Shown piece by piece: positions 13,301-27,870 of a DNA stretch of 64,000 bases. Under the pieces are notes generated by a model. The model was not told where the DNA came from and did no database searches. It worked only from the letters and a program-made list of their open reading frames with translations. Made by a program: the position numbers and the translations under genes. Numbering within the stretch: the stretch's first letter is position 1; each line of letters starts with the position of its first letter. The DNA comes from Malurus cyaneus samueli (Eukaryota; Chordata; Aves; Passeriformes; Maluridae), in assembly GCA_009741485.1 (NCBI GenBank), contig CM019214.1:58370506-58434505 (forward strand). Direction: 5' to 3'.

Positions 13301-14870
13301 GAAAGTTTGGTGATGAAAGAAGAGCTATGAAAATGAAAGCAGAGTTTCAACACAAAGTCTGACTTTAGATGCAGGGAAAAATTGCATTGAAGATTCATTA
13401 GAAACCTATATCCTCACCAAATTCTTCACTTTGAAACAAGTAAATACATGGGCATCCAGCAACAGCTAGAGATGTCAATTTATATAGGCAGCAGTTGTCT
13501 AAGGAAAAAAAAATCAATTAAAAAAACAGACTTAAAATTTTCTACTGCCTTAGGAAAAGACCACACATAATGGCAGCCAGGAGACAGACCATTGCAACTA
13601 TTCCAAACAGAATGCTGGACAAGCATCTTTACAAACAAACAAACAAAAAAAAGAAAGATAGCCCAAGACTTACTTTTCTGCATCAAAAAACTAGAAGCAA
13701 GGAACCTTCAGGAAGCAGCAAAAACTTCACTTACAGCTTAAAATCAGTTGTTAATCAATTATTTGTTTTCTGTAGCTCCTACCTCCCAAAGGCAGCACAG
13801 AGAACAAATGCATTCACAGTTTGTAGCATGAGGGCACAAGTACACCTGAGTCTTTGAGCCCCTGCCATTTCTTAAGGCATACATTAAGTCATCATGGTCT
13901 TCCTCAAAACAGGGGATGTTCCCATAACAAACATGGTGCATGAACGTTACTTTCAACCTCTTATATTCAAAACAGAAAAAGCTACATCCGTACATGTGGA
14001 TAACATGCCTCGGTGAATTGCAATCACTGAGAAGCAATCTCTAACAGTTGTGTGTACAGGCATTCATACTGTGCTCTACTCACATACCATCCATTACCTG
14101 GAACAGCAATTCTAGAGAATAAATATCGCTTTTTTAAAAGCAATATGATGCTTAGAGATAACAGCAACAGAGTAGCTGGTAAAACCACAAATGCACTTGA
14201 AGCAACCAACGACCACACTATCATTATAAAGTTCTCTCCATATAGCAATCAATGTTATTCATCCTAAATCCCAGTCATTTCCCTTGTAACAATGCCTGAT
14301 GGATCTGCAATGGGGCCTCTACAATACAGAGGCTGACACACGACAGGTGGGTTGCAGACATGATGCTTTGTTTTGATTTAGCTAGACCAATGTAAGACAA
14401 GAATGGAGAGAAAGCTGTTGGTTTTGTTTCTCCTGCAGCTTCTTTTTTTTGTTGTTTTGAAGCGCTGGTGGGCAGATGGTGGTAGTTTCCCAAATTTGTC
14501 CTTTATAAACATTTTACTATCTACTTAACCATTGCTTTTCTACAGTTTTCACACTTTCAATGCTTACTCTGAAAAGTGCAAGTTCAAAAAGCTCTTGGAC
14601 TTCCCATTCTTCCTCTGGAAAATGGGACTGAGAACAGGTGAAAGTAACAATATTTTATGGAGGCACTTCATCGAACAAGAGAAGGTAGTTGCAATTCTAT
14701 CTACCCATTTGAGTTATTTACTTTCTTCGGGCTCCATTGGACCTCAAGTGCATCCAAAGTTGCAAAGTCACATACCCACCACAATTTTAGATGGATAAAC
14801 TTTGGGAAGTTAATTTCATCTAAAAAACTACAGCAGAAAAAAAAACAAAACACAAACACTGCCAAAAAAA

Positions 14871-14892
14871 ATATATATATATATATATATAT
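14871..14892. repeat. AT dinucleotide microsatellite
   Basis: Eleven AT units follow a short poly-A run. Confidence 0.9.
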
Positions 14893-17800
14893 CGTATCTG
14901 TACATTCTGGATGGACAAATCTTTCTGCAAAGAAAAAAAATTTTTGCACATGTAAAAACAAAAACATGGCAACATCAATATAGCAGCTTAATGTTACACA
15001 AAATTAAGTACAAGAATAGGAAAATACCATATATCCATATAGAGCATTTTATGGTTTCTGCCTTCAGAAATCAAGACTTCGAAACATTATGTAGTCACCA
15101 CTGAAAGTTCTTTGTCAGCTGTGCTGCTGCCCTTTGCTCCCTCTTTCCCCCTATCAGAGGTACAAACATTGAACACCTCCCAGAAAAAATGTGATCTGAA
15201 CTCTGTCCATAGCCAAATACAATGATCTGCCTTCATATGCAGGATGGAGATGCTCATAGTTCAGTTCATGAACCTCTGAAGTAAAGGTTCTCTTATTCAT
15301 TTCTTTTTTTGTAACACACGTTTCAAAACCTGGCTTAGTAATTTTAAATTCAGGCTAGGAACAGAAAAAGATACTGTGTCATAAGAAAATATTCATAACA
15401 CCAAGTTTTATAATTGAGGTAGGGGGCTTAAGAACTGGTTTGATCAATATTCAAAATCAGGACAGCAATTCCAACTTGTATGTTTTTTATCCACTCTAGA
15501 AAATTAAGCCTTTGTTTCTCAGAAAAAAAATTGGAAGCTGCTTTTTGAAATTACTCAGCAGTTGAACCCAAAAAGCCTTTTACCCAGTCAATCTGAAGAA
15601 AAATGTGTCTGTATTTACATTGCTCTATAATAGGAAGAAGGGAAGTTACACAGCAGTTTCCCACTTTAAAGTAGAGCCTTCCATTTTTCAGGACTGCTTT
15701 AAAACTGTTCACACTAACACAGTGTATAACCGTACTTTATTAGACACACTTTATTATACAATGAAGAAACGCAAAATTCTTCTTGCAAAGCTTTCCAGTT
15801 CTTTTTAGTTGTAGTTCTTTTATACTACTTCCAATATTTGAAATAGTAAACCAAATAAGTAAAAAAGAGTGCCTAATGTTTCAACAGTTAGGTCCCCAAA
15901 TACCAAGTGTGCCGTTGCAATGTTCAAAATTAACTGTATTCAGTACCATCTAAAGCCAAACAGCAATGTTTCTCTACACCATCCCCTTGCAAAAATATGA
16001 CAGTGGGATTAGAAATACATGAGCTTATTCTAGCTCTATAACGTTAATATTTTTGTTGGTTTTGATCATCAGTACGAACATAATTGATTCCTTATTAAGT
16101 GGCTGGCACATGCACTTGACAGCTAGAATTTGCCTTACTATCATCCAGGTTTCCAGTAGCACACATTGAGACTCTGCACAATAATTCTACTTACTCAAGC
16201 TATGTCACAATAAAAATGATCCAGAGTTGAGCTCTTGCATTTACTCTCTGAGAAAAAATGTAACCACATAAGCTACAAATAAAAAAGAGTAACAGAACTA
16301 TTCAACTTTTAAAATATTCTTTTTTTTTTCATCCACTTCAAATCAACACATATATCTAGACTGACTATCCATTAATTTTGCCAATAAATATGCAATGCTA
16401 TTGTTGTTTACATGTACACTGAAATACTGTACATATAGAGAAGCGTATTTCTAAACTATGACCGGTATTTTATCTGAATCTTGATAGAAAAAATAAATAA
16501 TCCTTTTTATTAGAGAAATTTATAAAATATTATCATATGATTTTATTTTGAAAGCTATTTTGATAAAAGTCTTTTCCAAGAAAAACAGATACTTTGGTAT
16601 AGGATGACATTTCTTCTTTACAGACTATAAAGGCAGTATTCTTGTAAATCTCTACATGTGTATTTAAATCCACAAGTTAACTATAATAGAAAATACATTT
16701 TTTAAAAACTGCTACTGTTGCAGAGTGGGAAAAGAAATCAATATTTAAATCTGCATTGCCATTATTTTCAACACATAGTAAAAATCATATTGTTAAGCAA
16801 ATATTTTAAACAACACTGTTCTTAACTGCAACACAAAAATAAAGAAAAATAAGAAAATTCTTTGCTTCCTAATCTCTAAAACCATATCATACACATCTAT
16901 TTATCAAAAAAGCAGAGGTTGTAAGGCTTACAGAGAAGCAAAAATTATTAAGTTATCAAATATGATGTTAAGATCTGTTTTTAACTTGAATGTGAGTAAA
17001 GTTTGGAATCTTTTTTATATGTAGGAAGGTCAAATATAAGGCATAATACAGGCTGAAAAAAGATTCAAGGATATAGTTGCTATGGTGAAGACAGGAGGAA
17101 GCAGAAAGTCAAAAAGACGTGCATAAGTAGTTTTTTAAAAGTATTTGGATACATACCAAAAAGATGTGGTGCAAGAATGTAACATAAGCCATTACTGATT
17201 TCACATAATGCATAGAAAATTAAAGAAACACATATACAAAGATAGAAACATAGATTGAAAACCTATTGAGAAATCTAATGTAGTGTAGAGACACACATTT
17301 ATAACAGACTATTACTATTTCTGCTAGAAAATAACAGTGCGAACTATAATTCTTTATCCTTATTAAGTTTTTGTTAGACAAGTAATCTTGTTAATTACAA
17401 AATGACTGCTTGCATAATTTTTTTTAAAATCATATCATATTGATATGACAATCATTACTCAATAATGAGTGTTTGATTTAGTTTAAACAATTTGAGATCT
17501 AAGGTGACAGAAGTGTTTATTTAATTTAAATTATCTCAGCCATTAAACCATCAGGCAAATTTAAACATGCGAAAATTCAAAAAACTTATCATCTTATACT
17601 TAAGCAACTGAACTATCATCTTTAACTGTTAGTTTCAGATCAAATGGCAACAGTAGCAGCAACAGCTATAACTCTGATCTATCGATCTATCCTTACAAGT
17701 ATATATATAAACTTCTCATAGTAAGAGATTGAGGTCTAAAATTAACTAGAATTAAGGAAATGGAGATGAACAATAGAAGTTACAGTTATAAGAATGTTTG

Positions 17801-20800
17801 GTTTGCTCTAAAAAGGAAATGTCCATATCTCACATATCTGCCTCCTCCAAGAAAGCTACATTCTACCTTAATCAAACTACACTACTTAGCATTGTGGAAA
17901 CAGACACCATATAAACTGCAGCAAGCAGAGTTTGTAGTGTGGATGCACAAAATGCATAGTTATTCTACTATGAGTATCTTATAGATTTAGTCTTCAATGT
18001 CCAAGGAACAGGAGAATATATTTTCTCTCTGAAACACAGACTATAATTGCATGCATGTCCAGTTTTCTGAGAAAAGTCTCTGAAGGAGTCTCTGAAGGAA
18101 TTCAACCTGGCATTTGAAGCTTAATAAATACATAGTAATCATCTTACAGGTGAGAGAGCTCTCTGTTGCACAAGGGAACATTCCACTTGATAAAAATATG
18201 TCAAAATAGTTTCTGAGAAAAATCTGAACAAACCAGATTATTTACTTACTAAAAGCAGCATTAACATATCTTTTCACCTAGCTAGAAACCAGCAAGCAAC
18301 AAATTAATCCATCTTTAAGTGCAATAAAACAAACCGTACTGAACACCAAATCTCCAGAGCACAATAGAGCACTTGAATGATAAACAAGTTACAGAGCTCT
18401 AGAACTAACACCAGTGTCAATCAAGGTTACACAAAATCTCCATGTGGCTAGACTTGCCATATTTAATAAACAAATCCAGGTATTATCAACATCATTAACT
18501 TATAATCCACATTCTGCAGAAAAAGTTAATTGTGAGTAAAGAAACACCATGCATGAGTCTGTACTGCAATTCCTCAATAAGCTAGATAATTAGCCTTACA
18601 TATTTTGCAGTAGGAATTTATTAACTATCATGAATACTAGGCTTTCAGTCATACAATGCATATCAAAAGTATCTGACAGCCTGAGAACTTCAGGACAAAC
18701 ATTAAACATTAGTTTAAGAGATGTTCTTTAAATTCAAGGGGTCACTCATACTGAAAAGTATGCTGAACCTCAGCAGAAAAAGACAAGGGAATTCAGTCCC
18801 CCAAACCCCATTTCCCCCCTTGATCTCCATGCTCTTCCCAGTGTGTTAACATTGCTAAAAATATTTAAATAACAAAATACTTTAAAATTTAAATGCCAGT
18901 TCATACAATTAATGCTGGCTTCAGCTCATAAACATCACAAATTAATCTTAAGTATTTCTGCAATAATTTTTGCTAAAAAGTCTGATAAACAATTTCAACT
19001 TACTTCCAAAGTACGTCTTTCAAAAACATTAGAAAGTTAACTAGTGAAAGAGGTTAAGATAGCAATGAAAAGGCAGGTAATTTTGGGGGGTTGTGTATTT
19101 TCCTCTTCTTGGGGGGATGGGGAGGTGTTGTTTAACTGCCAAGAAACTATAGTTATTTCTATGAGTCTTCTATAGGCCAAGAGATCTGACTGATCTCATA
19201 CCCTCACACTGCACATAACTGGATTTATTGGCATATTCTTAGGTAGAAGTTTCTCCTTAAGACTCTACAGTTTACATCAAATTGTAAGAGTACTTTAGAC
19301 ACATTTAAGGGTTTCCCAGTACAGTAAGAGTGGTTAGAGTAAGACATTAGGAACAGTAAGTGAGGTTTTAGAAGTTTCAATTCATTGTGTGTCAAGCAAA
19401 ACATTACACAGTTACAGGGTATTATTCCCTCTAAACTCACGAGTTACAATGCTAAGAATATGTGTGCTCATCATACTAAACACCAAACTCTCATAGTCTC
19501 AAGTCATAATGAGACTGCAAATAAAGGTAAATGGAGCATACCTTCACTTAGATTATATGCTTTAATATACCCTGTAATAAGCCAATTATTCAAAAGTCTT
19601 TTCTGAAGAGTGCCCATTTTAACTATTGATTTTGGACAGGTCTGCTACAGAAAAAATCTAATGGGATGTACTGAGGAAAACATACTAAATGAGGCAAAGA
19701 TCATTTATTTAATTTTATGACTTTATATACTGTTGATTAAAGTTCTGCTTCTCTTGGAAAAAGTCTTGAAAGAGAATAATACTTAACAAGCCAAACAGGA
19801 GGTAAAGGAACATCTAGGAACTGTTGCCACAGTCAACAGTTTATCAAAGTCAATTTATCAGAAACTGTAACAGGTAAAATTGTTCTGTTTATACTCATGA
19901 AGGTATCTACGGTACAAGAAAATTGCATCACAGACCTCTAAGCAGCAGATTATTTAGGCAATTATTTATTTCTTAGGGGACATAAGCACTGTAACATATA
20001 AATATCTCAAAGTAAATAAGTTATAGATTCTTATTCTTAAAGACTTATTTAATACCATAAACTAATATTTTTCAATAGAGATCTGTAAGGAAAACAAGCC
20101 ATTAGAACTACTATGATTGATTCATATCAATACATTTACCAATGTATATCTGAACATAAAAAACAGAGAGGGTTTCAGGTTGACTTGGTTAATTACAGTA
20201 AATAACACCTTCTATTCTTTCCAGATTTTAAAATAAAAAAGGAGAAAACAACATACAGTGTTCTCAGTGTTGCTTCTGATAGTTATGCACCTATCCAATT
20301 TTTGAAAGATGCAAGTAGTTTACATCTTTTTTTCTCTGAATAAATAAGTTTGAAATATCAGTTATAAATTAAACCAGTAAAATTTGCCTGATTATTTCAA
20401 GTCTGCTATAGTGCAGTGCCAGAACTAAGATACTGAAACAAAAGCATGCATTTCATTCTCAAAGGAAGTTTAACCTAGCAATGCTGTCACACACCCACAG
20501 GCTGATTTTGTGCAAATAATCCTTACTTCATCCTATCACTTAGCAGAAATCTACATCAAGAAACTTTATAATCTATACCAGATATTACATTCATGTGATT
20601 TTCCCAGTTACTGCTTATCTTCACTTGTATTCAGCAATACAAAATTACCTGGTAAAAATACTTCCAAGAAACTTCATTGTTTTTCATGTTTGCATTTATA
20701 CTGTACTTTTCCTTTGCATAAGGTTCCTCATATTTTAGACTGTATTTTTTGTGATTGCGCTTAACAGTTAAGAGTCCCATAAACTCTACAAAAAGGCACA

Positions 20801-22598
20801 TCCCATTAACTTGTAGTCAGTGGCATGACAAGTGCAGTAAAATAAAATATAAAGAGCTATGTAGTTCTCAACTCTAAAACAGGATATGAGGATTTATTTC
20901 AAATCAGAAATATAACCCATTTGTTTTGTCATAACACATACAGAAGAGACAAAAAAGAGAGACAAATAGTTCCAGCTTCTGTAGAAAAGTAAACAGGATG
21001 CACACCAAACATATGTAAATCACTTTAACCTTTTCCTCAGAATTGGAGAGTATAACTAAAGACTATATGGTAATCTGCAGCACAGTTTTCCAAGAACACA
21101 TCAGTGTTCTAATCTTAGAACAGCTTCTCACAATTTGCACATTAAAAGCTTTTAATCACTACTATTAAAAAAATACAAAGAGCAAAGTAAATTTAGTAAT
21201 TTAGATATATTATTTATAATCCACAAAAGAACCTTTCCCATTAATTCACAGCCTAAGTGCTCAGCAATATTTAAATATACTCAAAGATTCAATACTTGGT
21301 GTCTATTCCATATAAATAGCAAAGAAAATGCTACCATTTTCTTTAAAATATTCAGTTAAAAGCTCTCTCTAATATGAAAGAAATACAAAAAACTGACACA
21401 AACAGGAATCAATGAGGCAATTTGGTTCTAGGTTACAAGACAACAATTGCTATTCCACTGACAATAAATCTTGCAGGAAATAACACTGACTTCACTTTTC
21501 AAAAAAGTGCAAAAGAGTCTTCTGGTTGAAAGCATGGCTATGCATTTTCCAATTACATCTCTTCTGCATTATTACAGATGTACAACTGACATTACTTCCA
21601 GCGTTTGTATTTCTTAGAGTTTCCTATCCTCTTTCACCAAAGCGTATAGCTATTCAGTAATACAGATCATTTACTGTACTATGAGACACTCTTGTGGCAC
21701 ATTAAGGAATGAAGTGATGAGCCAATTGTAAACTGAGAAAGACTCAAACTGAGAAAGCATCCATTGCAAGCAAGCTGTAAGAATATTCACTATTTTAGAA
21801 TATTTTATTAAAAAGCAAGCAGGAAAGAAATGCAGTATTCACTCTCACTGAAATGCTGTTCTATCTGATGCACTATTTGACAGAAACTAAACAACAGAAA
21901 TGCTAGAATTGCAAGTTGAATTCTTGTCTTTGTCGGCTAGAGAATATTACACATCACACTGTAAAACTGAGTGTAACTTCATATTATCCTATGTTAAAAA
22001 GGCTAAGTATTTCTGCATTAAAAATAGATATTTGATAATCTAGTATATCTACCTAAATTGACATATCAGGCAAATACACTATGAGTATAGTTTTAAGCTA
22101 ACTATTAAAAGACTTCCTGATTACATTGCATTTAAAACTCCGTCCAGAAAGCTTCTCATTCCTCCGGCAATTCAGGCAAACAAAATTGGTTTAATTAAAG
22201 CTACTCGAATTCCTACTTCTCAAAGTCTGTGTTATAGTTCTAAGAGACTGAAGATGATGTAGCCCCTATTACAGGGATTCTGCATAATTAATCTAGTATG
22301 TAGATATGGTTATTTCACACATCTTTTATGAAGAAAAATATAATTTATCATATGAGAACAACAGGAGTAGTATTTCTTTTCTATCTGATCGTACGTCTTT
22401 GCATCAGCCACATTTTTTTAAATGCTGGAAAAAGACAAAAACAAGTCTGTTTTGCACAAGTTGAAGTCTTTTCCATATCATTTAGTTAGCATCTCTAAAT
22501 GCTGTAGAATAGGATTTTATCACTCTCTTCCTGTTACATTCATGTATTCATAATAGTTGACTACCTAGTCACTAGACCTTGCATACTTTGGAGGAATT

Positions 22599-22638
22599 AG
22601 TATCATCTTAGAGGCATAAGTATCATCTTAGAGGCATA
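22599..22638. repeat. Perfect 20-bp tandem duplication
   Basis: AGTATCATCTTAGAGGCATA occurs twice head to tail without mismatch. It is probably a recent local duplication. Confidence 0.9.
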
Positions 22639-25600
22639 TTTAGTAGTTCTATTAGTAAACAGTAACAACATATTCATTCTATTTGACCTGAATATCATTA
22701 TATGTAAATGTGGTTCCTGCAGCAGAATTATAATTTGATTAAACCTACATGACCTCTTCTCCCCCTTCCTCCTCCACCCCAGACTGAACACAAATATTAC
22801 CCTGAGTAAACAGAAAACTCCAGCTCATGATCAAAGAAACCTTAGCTTCAGAGGCTGGAATGTCATAAGACCAAGAGCTATACAGACAGTGCAAAAAACC
22901 CACCAAGAGTGGTACAAATTAACAACTAAGAAAGTTAAGCATAACACAATTTACTTTTCATCCTAAAGGCAAAAATGAGTTCTAGCAAAATGAATCACAT
23001 TATTTTCTTGACAAATCAGAGGCAAATTAGCTCCTTGACACAAGGAATGCTATGTCTTAAATTCTCTTACTGTTTTCATACTAACTTATTTTGCCAGTGC
23101 AGTTTCAGGAAGTCTTTTATTTTGTCCCAAATATGCATCATACTTTGAGTTTTGGTCTGTACTCCCAGGTTCTCAGCAACAGAAACCTGGAGATTAGAAC
23201 TGTTTAAATCCAATGTATATGAGTATCTTGTTCTCAAAAACCTGTTTTTGTTTAAGCAGTTGTGATTTCTTCTATTTATCATAAAGCATGTGTCTGCACA
23301 GCTCAGCTTACCTCACCATTTGTCCCCACTTGATCATTACCTCTTCCTTATTCTGCTGAATAAGGAAGAAACCCAGGTACATTCTGAGAGTCAACTGCTA
23401 GCAGCAAATGGATTCCGATCTTCCCCTTTTTAAAGTTTGAACAAGTCCGTTTATCACTACTGCTTCCTTCTATAGAGCATTAAAAAAGCAATTCAGTTCA
23501 TATTACTATGTTAGTACTGAAACTATCAGCTTTTTGCAGTTAAAATGATCTAACCTGGTTTGGTTTTAGCTACATTTATCCACATTTGCTTCTTTTCGCA
23601 GCATAATAGATCTGCTGAACTACGCATGCCAAGATTTTTCTCGAAATGCGCAACCATGCCTTGAATCCCAGTTTTTCTTCATGCATTCCAGCTATAGCTA
23701 CTTTCCATTTTGCCAGCTTGGTAACAGTTTTTATTCAAACAATCTTGCTGAACACCTATTTGCTTTTTCCATCCTCCCACTGTTTCAAATAGATGACCCA
23801 GTATTTCTCAAGATCTTACACTGGAACAACAGCAACAAAAAACAAGATTGTTTCATATATAGCAAGTGCATTGCAGCCAAATTTTAATGCCACAAGACAT
23901 TACACCGCACAGCCTAAGAACAGCAAAGATAAGCACTCACCCTAAGCTCTTTCTAGTTTGTTACCCTTGCCAGCTATACATATACATTTACCATTTTAGA
24001 AAAAGGCATTTCTATATTAAAGGACAAGTCAGACTGCGCAGCAAGAAACATTTAGTCTTTACAACTGTTAAGCTGAGTAATAGAGCAGATAACATTTCTA
24101 AGTTTCATCACTCAAGTGATGTTAGAGGTGAGGTTGTAGAAGAACTACATTGGGAGCTGAAATGTGGAGTTCCACTAACTTGTAGAAATAGGAAGAGTGG
24201 AACAGCAAAACCATAAAACAGAAGTACGAAGTTGTTAAGAGTTATGGGATAAGCTGTCCCATGCCTTCATTCTCTTAAATTTAAATGACATTGGAAGTAA
24301 TAAACTGATCCAGAAGAAGAATGTGTCAGAAAACACCCAACTATTTCACAGAAAATATTTAACTACTGTGTCAGCCGACAACTACAACGCTGCAAACACA
24401 TCCTGCCCTATTAGGAAAGTTTTCAGAATGTGGAACTAGATTACAACCTATGCAAAAGAATATTTTGTTAAAGCACTGATTTAACCCTCAAAAAAATCCT
24501 ACAATTTCAGATCAAATAAATTCTCTCAATTCTTCCATAACCTTTGGAACCTGATTGTTCTTAATGGATATACATCATCTACAGCACATTTGCAAAAATT
24601 CTTCATGGTGATGCTTATTTCATACAAAATATTGAAAGAGCCTTATTAAAATATGTCAGCAAACTGCCACAGCCAGGTAGAGACTAGAAAAATTTATTTA
24701 AAATAAGGAAATTGTATGAGAAATTTATCATGTTGAGACCATGCAGAGAACAGCAACCCACAATGGAAGCCTCACAAAATTTCATATGAAGTACTCAACT
24801 GCCTGCTTTTTTAAATCAAGATCTCACTTTAATTAAGAATATAAATTACATATTCGATGAGGCCAGGTCATATTTACACAAAGTTAGTAGGTAATGAAGA
24901 GTATGTAATGTTAGTGGGTAAGGAAAGAAAATGTCTATAGCCACGTTTACATATGAATAACTTAAAGTATTGTTCCAGCTGAACCAGATCAAATGCAAGC
25001 ACAACCAAAGGCTCAGCCAAATATAATACTGCTCAAGTCTGCATGGCATACCAGTACCCAAGTACTCTCTAACAGCTGCCTAATTGGACATCACTGCTCC
25101 CCTAACACATAATCTCCTTGAATTTTTTTTTTCCTTTTCAAAATGAATTGTCCTTGAAATGAATTTCCTCTGAAACAAGCCATTCAGTGAAAACTAAATG
25201 AAAGATTTTCTAAAGGACAAAAACTAGTGCTCATGGAAATTAAATGCTAATAATTTTCATCAACAGTGACTTTGAAGGTTTGCCAAATAAGGTTTGTTAA
25301 ACATTTCTTGCATGCAAATTATTTTCCCCAGTTCACAAAGAAAAAAGGCTACAATAAAAGTACTGCTGTAATGAAGATATTATTACACTCAAATACAATG
25401 CTACCTTTAGTCAGATATAAATGCTTGCAACATTAGATTACAAATTCATCAAAAGCACTTACTGCATAATCATGTAGCAAAACTAAGTAGGAGGTAAAAA
25501 CCCATGAAAATAAGTTTGTACCAGGTATATAGAGTTTTATACCTCCTGTGTGCTACAAACACAAGCAAATTAATTCATGCAGAATTTTCTCCAGTACAGT

Positions 25601-26082
25601 GACAATTATATTTAAGTTCCTAAAGTGACTATTTTCCATTAAATAAAATTATCAGTGCACAGGGGCACTGTGGTAACTTTCCTTTACTTGCATTTTAAGT
25701 TCCAAAACTATTTTTCTATTTTGTTGGTATTTACAGTTTAGGTCTTATGAAATTAAGCTGACATTTTTTGGTCTCTGAATACATGAAAATAATATCCATC
25801 TCCTCTAAATCTTACTCGTTCACATTGTGCAAACATTTTCTAGTAGAAATCAATATAGGAACACTTTTATTGTTTCTAAAACATCAAGCCTTCAAAGGCT
25901 TTTACTACCACAGTGTTGGGCAATGGGACTGTAATGCTTTTTTTACCCTGAATATACTGTCATATTTTCATCAAACATGAAATGACTTCAGACTGATACT
26001 GTATTTTGTGTAGAAATCAACTAAAAAAAGAAAAAAAAAAAAGGAATCACCTGTTAGAAATAAAAAGGTAAAGGTGAACTAG

Positions 26083-26087
26083 AGGAA
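26083..26087. repeat. Target-site duplication, left copy
   Basis: AGGAA stands directly before the TGTCC end of the LTR and is matched exactly at 29715-29719. Confidence 0.75.
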
Positions 26088-26397
26088 TGTCCTGGTTTAA
26101 AATGCTGGCCAAAAGCCAGGCACCCACAACACCTGCTCATTCACTTCGCCCCCACCACCACTGGGGTAGAGAAGAGCAAAGAAAAAAATTAACAAAAGGG
26201 TTCATGAGTCGAGATAAGGAGGAGGGAGGAAATGGGAGCTTGATGGACAAAACAGGCATTACTTAAATTATGAAGTGAATTTATTACTAACAAAGTCAGA
26301 GGAGGAGAATGAGAAATAAAATAAAACCCTCAAAGATACCGATCTTCTCCCCACTCCCTCCTCCCTTCACACCGACAGTACAAAGCGGTGGGGGGTG

Positions 26398-27870
26398 AAC
26401 AGGTGTAGGGTTGGTCAGTTCAGGGTGTGGCGTTGGTCAGTTCAGGGTGTGGGGTTGGTCAGTTCAGGGTGTGGTGCAGTTCAGGGTGTGGGGGTTGGTC
26501 AGTCAGAGGGTCGTGATTTTCGAGAGGTGGACCTAGGAGAGTATCACTGGTGTAGAGCGAAGAGCTAGGTCTATTGAGTCTCAAAGGAAGTGTGGTTGGA
26601 TATTGCCGTTTCCACTGTTCTATGTGGATTGTGGATTGGTATTCCAGTGCTTTCTCTGGCGAGAGGGTGGGCGTTGTCGTCTGAGATCCAAGGGTTGGGC
26701 GACACGTTTTAGGGATGCTAAGGGTTTTCTGTCTGCCGCATCGTAACTTATAGAGCTCTAAGGGATGTCGGGAGTGTGGTTCCAATTGGGCAATGGATTT
26801 CGTGGGCGTTGTGTCATGTGAGAGTTGGTTTGGTCGAGTGTTCTAGCGAGTGTGGGGTTGTCACTCAGAAGAGTAGGTTAGGGGGTTGGTCCAGTTCGGG
26901 GTGTGGGGTTTGGTCAACATATGTGGAGGGATGAGGAGGGTTAGGTCAAAACAGTGTGGTCAGAGGTTGGAGGTCCACAGTTATCGAGAGCAGTTTGTCG
27001 CGGTTTGCGTCTTCAGTTATCATGGTTTAGGGAGATCAGATATATACGGGGTGCATGAGAAGTGGTTTTGGTCTATGTAGTTCAGGAGATTTGGTCAGTT
27101 CAGTGCCGATCGTGGGGTTAGAGATTTTACAAGAGCTATCCAGAGGGTCAATGGAGTGATTGGTCAATTCAGGTTCGCGCGCGGATGTGGTCACCAGGTC
27201 CACCTAGGGTGTGAGCGTATTGGCCGGCAACGATTCAGTGGTTGTGGGGTTGTGTCAGTTCACTGTGTTGGACAGGCTTTCAGACGGCTGTACGTTGGCG
27301 ATTGATGCGTTCAGAAATTTCCCAGAGGAGATGATGGGGTTGGTCAGTATTCAGATGGTGGGGGTTGACTATGGATGATCAGAATTCAGCGAAAGAGTGT
27401 GGTGTTCGGCCTTTCTTATGTTTTTTTCCAGGCGTAGACCTTGTCTGTCATGGTTCCCTTCGCCGTGTGAGCGAGGATAGATGATCTAGATGCGGGGAGT
27501 GATGGAGCGTCAGTGCGTCCTCAAAGGAACACAGAGTTCAGACGAGGTGGTCACATTCAGCAGGAATGAAAACATTCAGGGTATGGGGAGTTATAGCGCG
27601 AATTCCAAGATGTATACAGAGGTTTTCGTTGGGGAGGTCTCTGGTGACTCAGGAGTTTCTATTCAGGTTGGTGCGGGATCTACTGATCAGTTGTGGCAGG
27701 TAGTGTGGGAGTATAGGATAACTAGTAAATCTCATGGGGCAGTGAGCGAGGTTGAGCCAGGATTCAGGTGTGGGATTAGAGCATACCAACTGATATGAAA
27801 GAGATGTCAGATATAGTGTTTACTGGCCAGCATTAGGGTGTGGCGAGTCTTTGGTCAGTTTCTTTCTGGT
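26398..27870 (+). repeat. Degenerate 22-bp G-rich tandem array inside the LTR
   Basis: Near-perfect copies of a 22-bp unit, TTGGTCAGTTCAGGGTGTGG plus two bases, run from about 26409 to 26500. Increasingly scrambled copies, recognisable as GGTCAGTTC, GGTGTGGGG or TTGGTCA, continue to about 27860. The same GGTCAGTTC word occurs once in the remembered LTR consensus, so the array probably grew from it. CpG is far more frequent than elsewhere in the window. Confidence 0.75.

Larger units (their letters stand above)
7766..26082 (-). other. Long AT-rich intronic stretch
   Basis: This is 18 kb of AT-rich sequence between a CR1 and the large LTR element. It contains a poly-T run (10286-10302), an AT dinucleotide run (14871-14892) and two 20-bp tandem duplications (8381-8420, 22599-22638). 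Open frames here are short, lack recognisable domains and look like chance. No exon or other gene was recognised. Confidence 0.7.

Noticed and set aside
13759..14267. Overlapping frames on both strands, one with a hydrophobic segment
   Set aside because: No conserved domain, no splice context and no homologue recognised. Chance frames of 70 to 90 codons are expected in 64 kb.
23288..23360. Minus-strand segment with splice-like ends reading NKEEVMIKWGQMV
   Set aside because: It does not match the FH2 or C-terminal sequence of any formin and is too short to stand alone.
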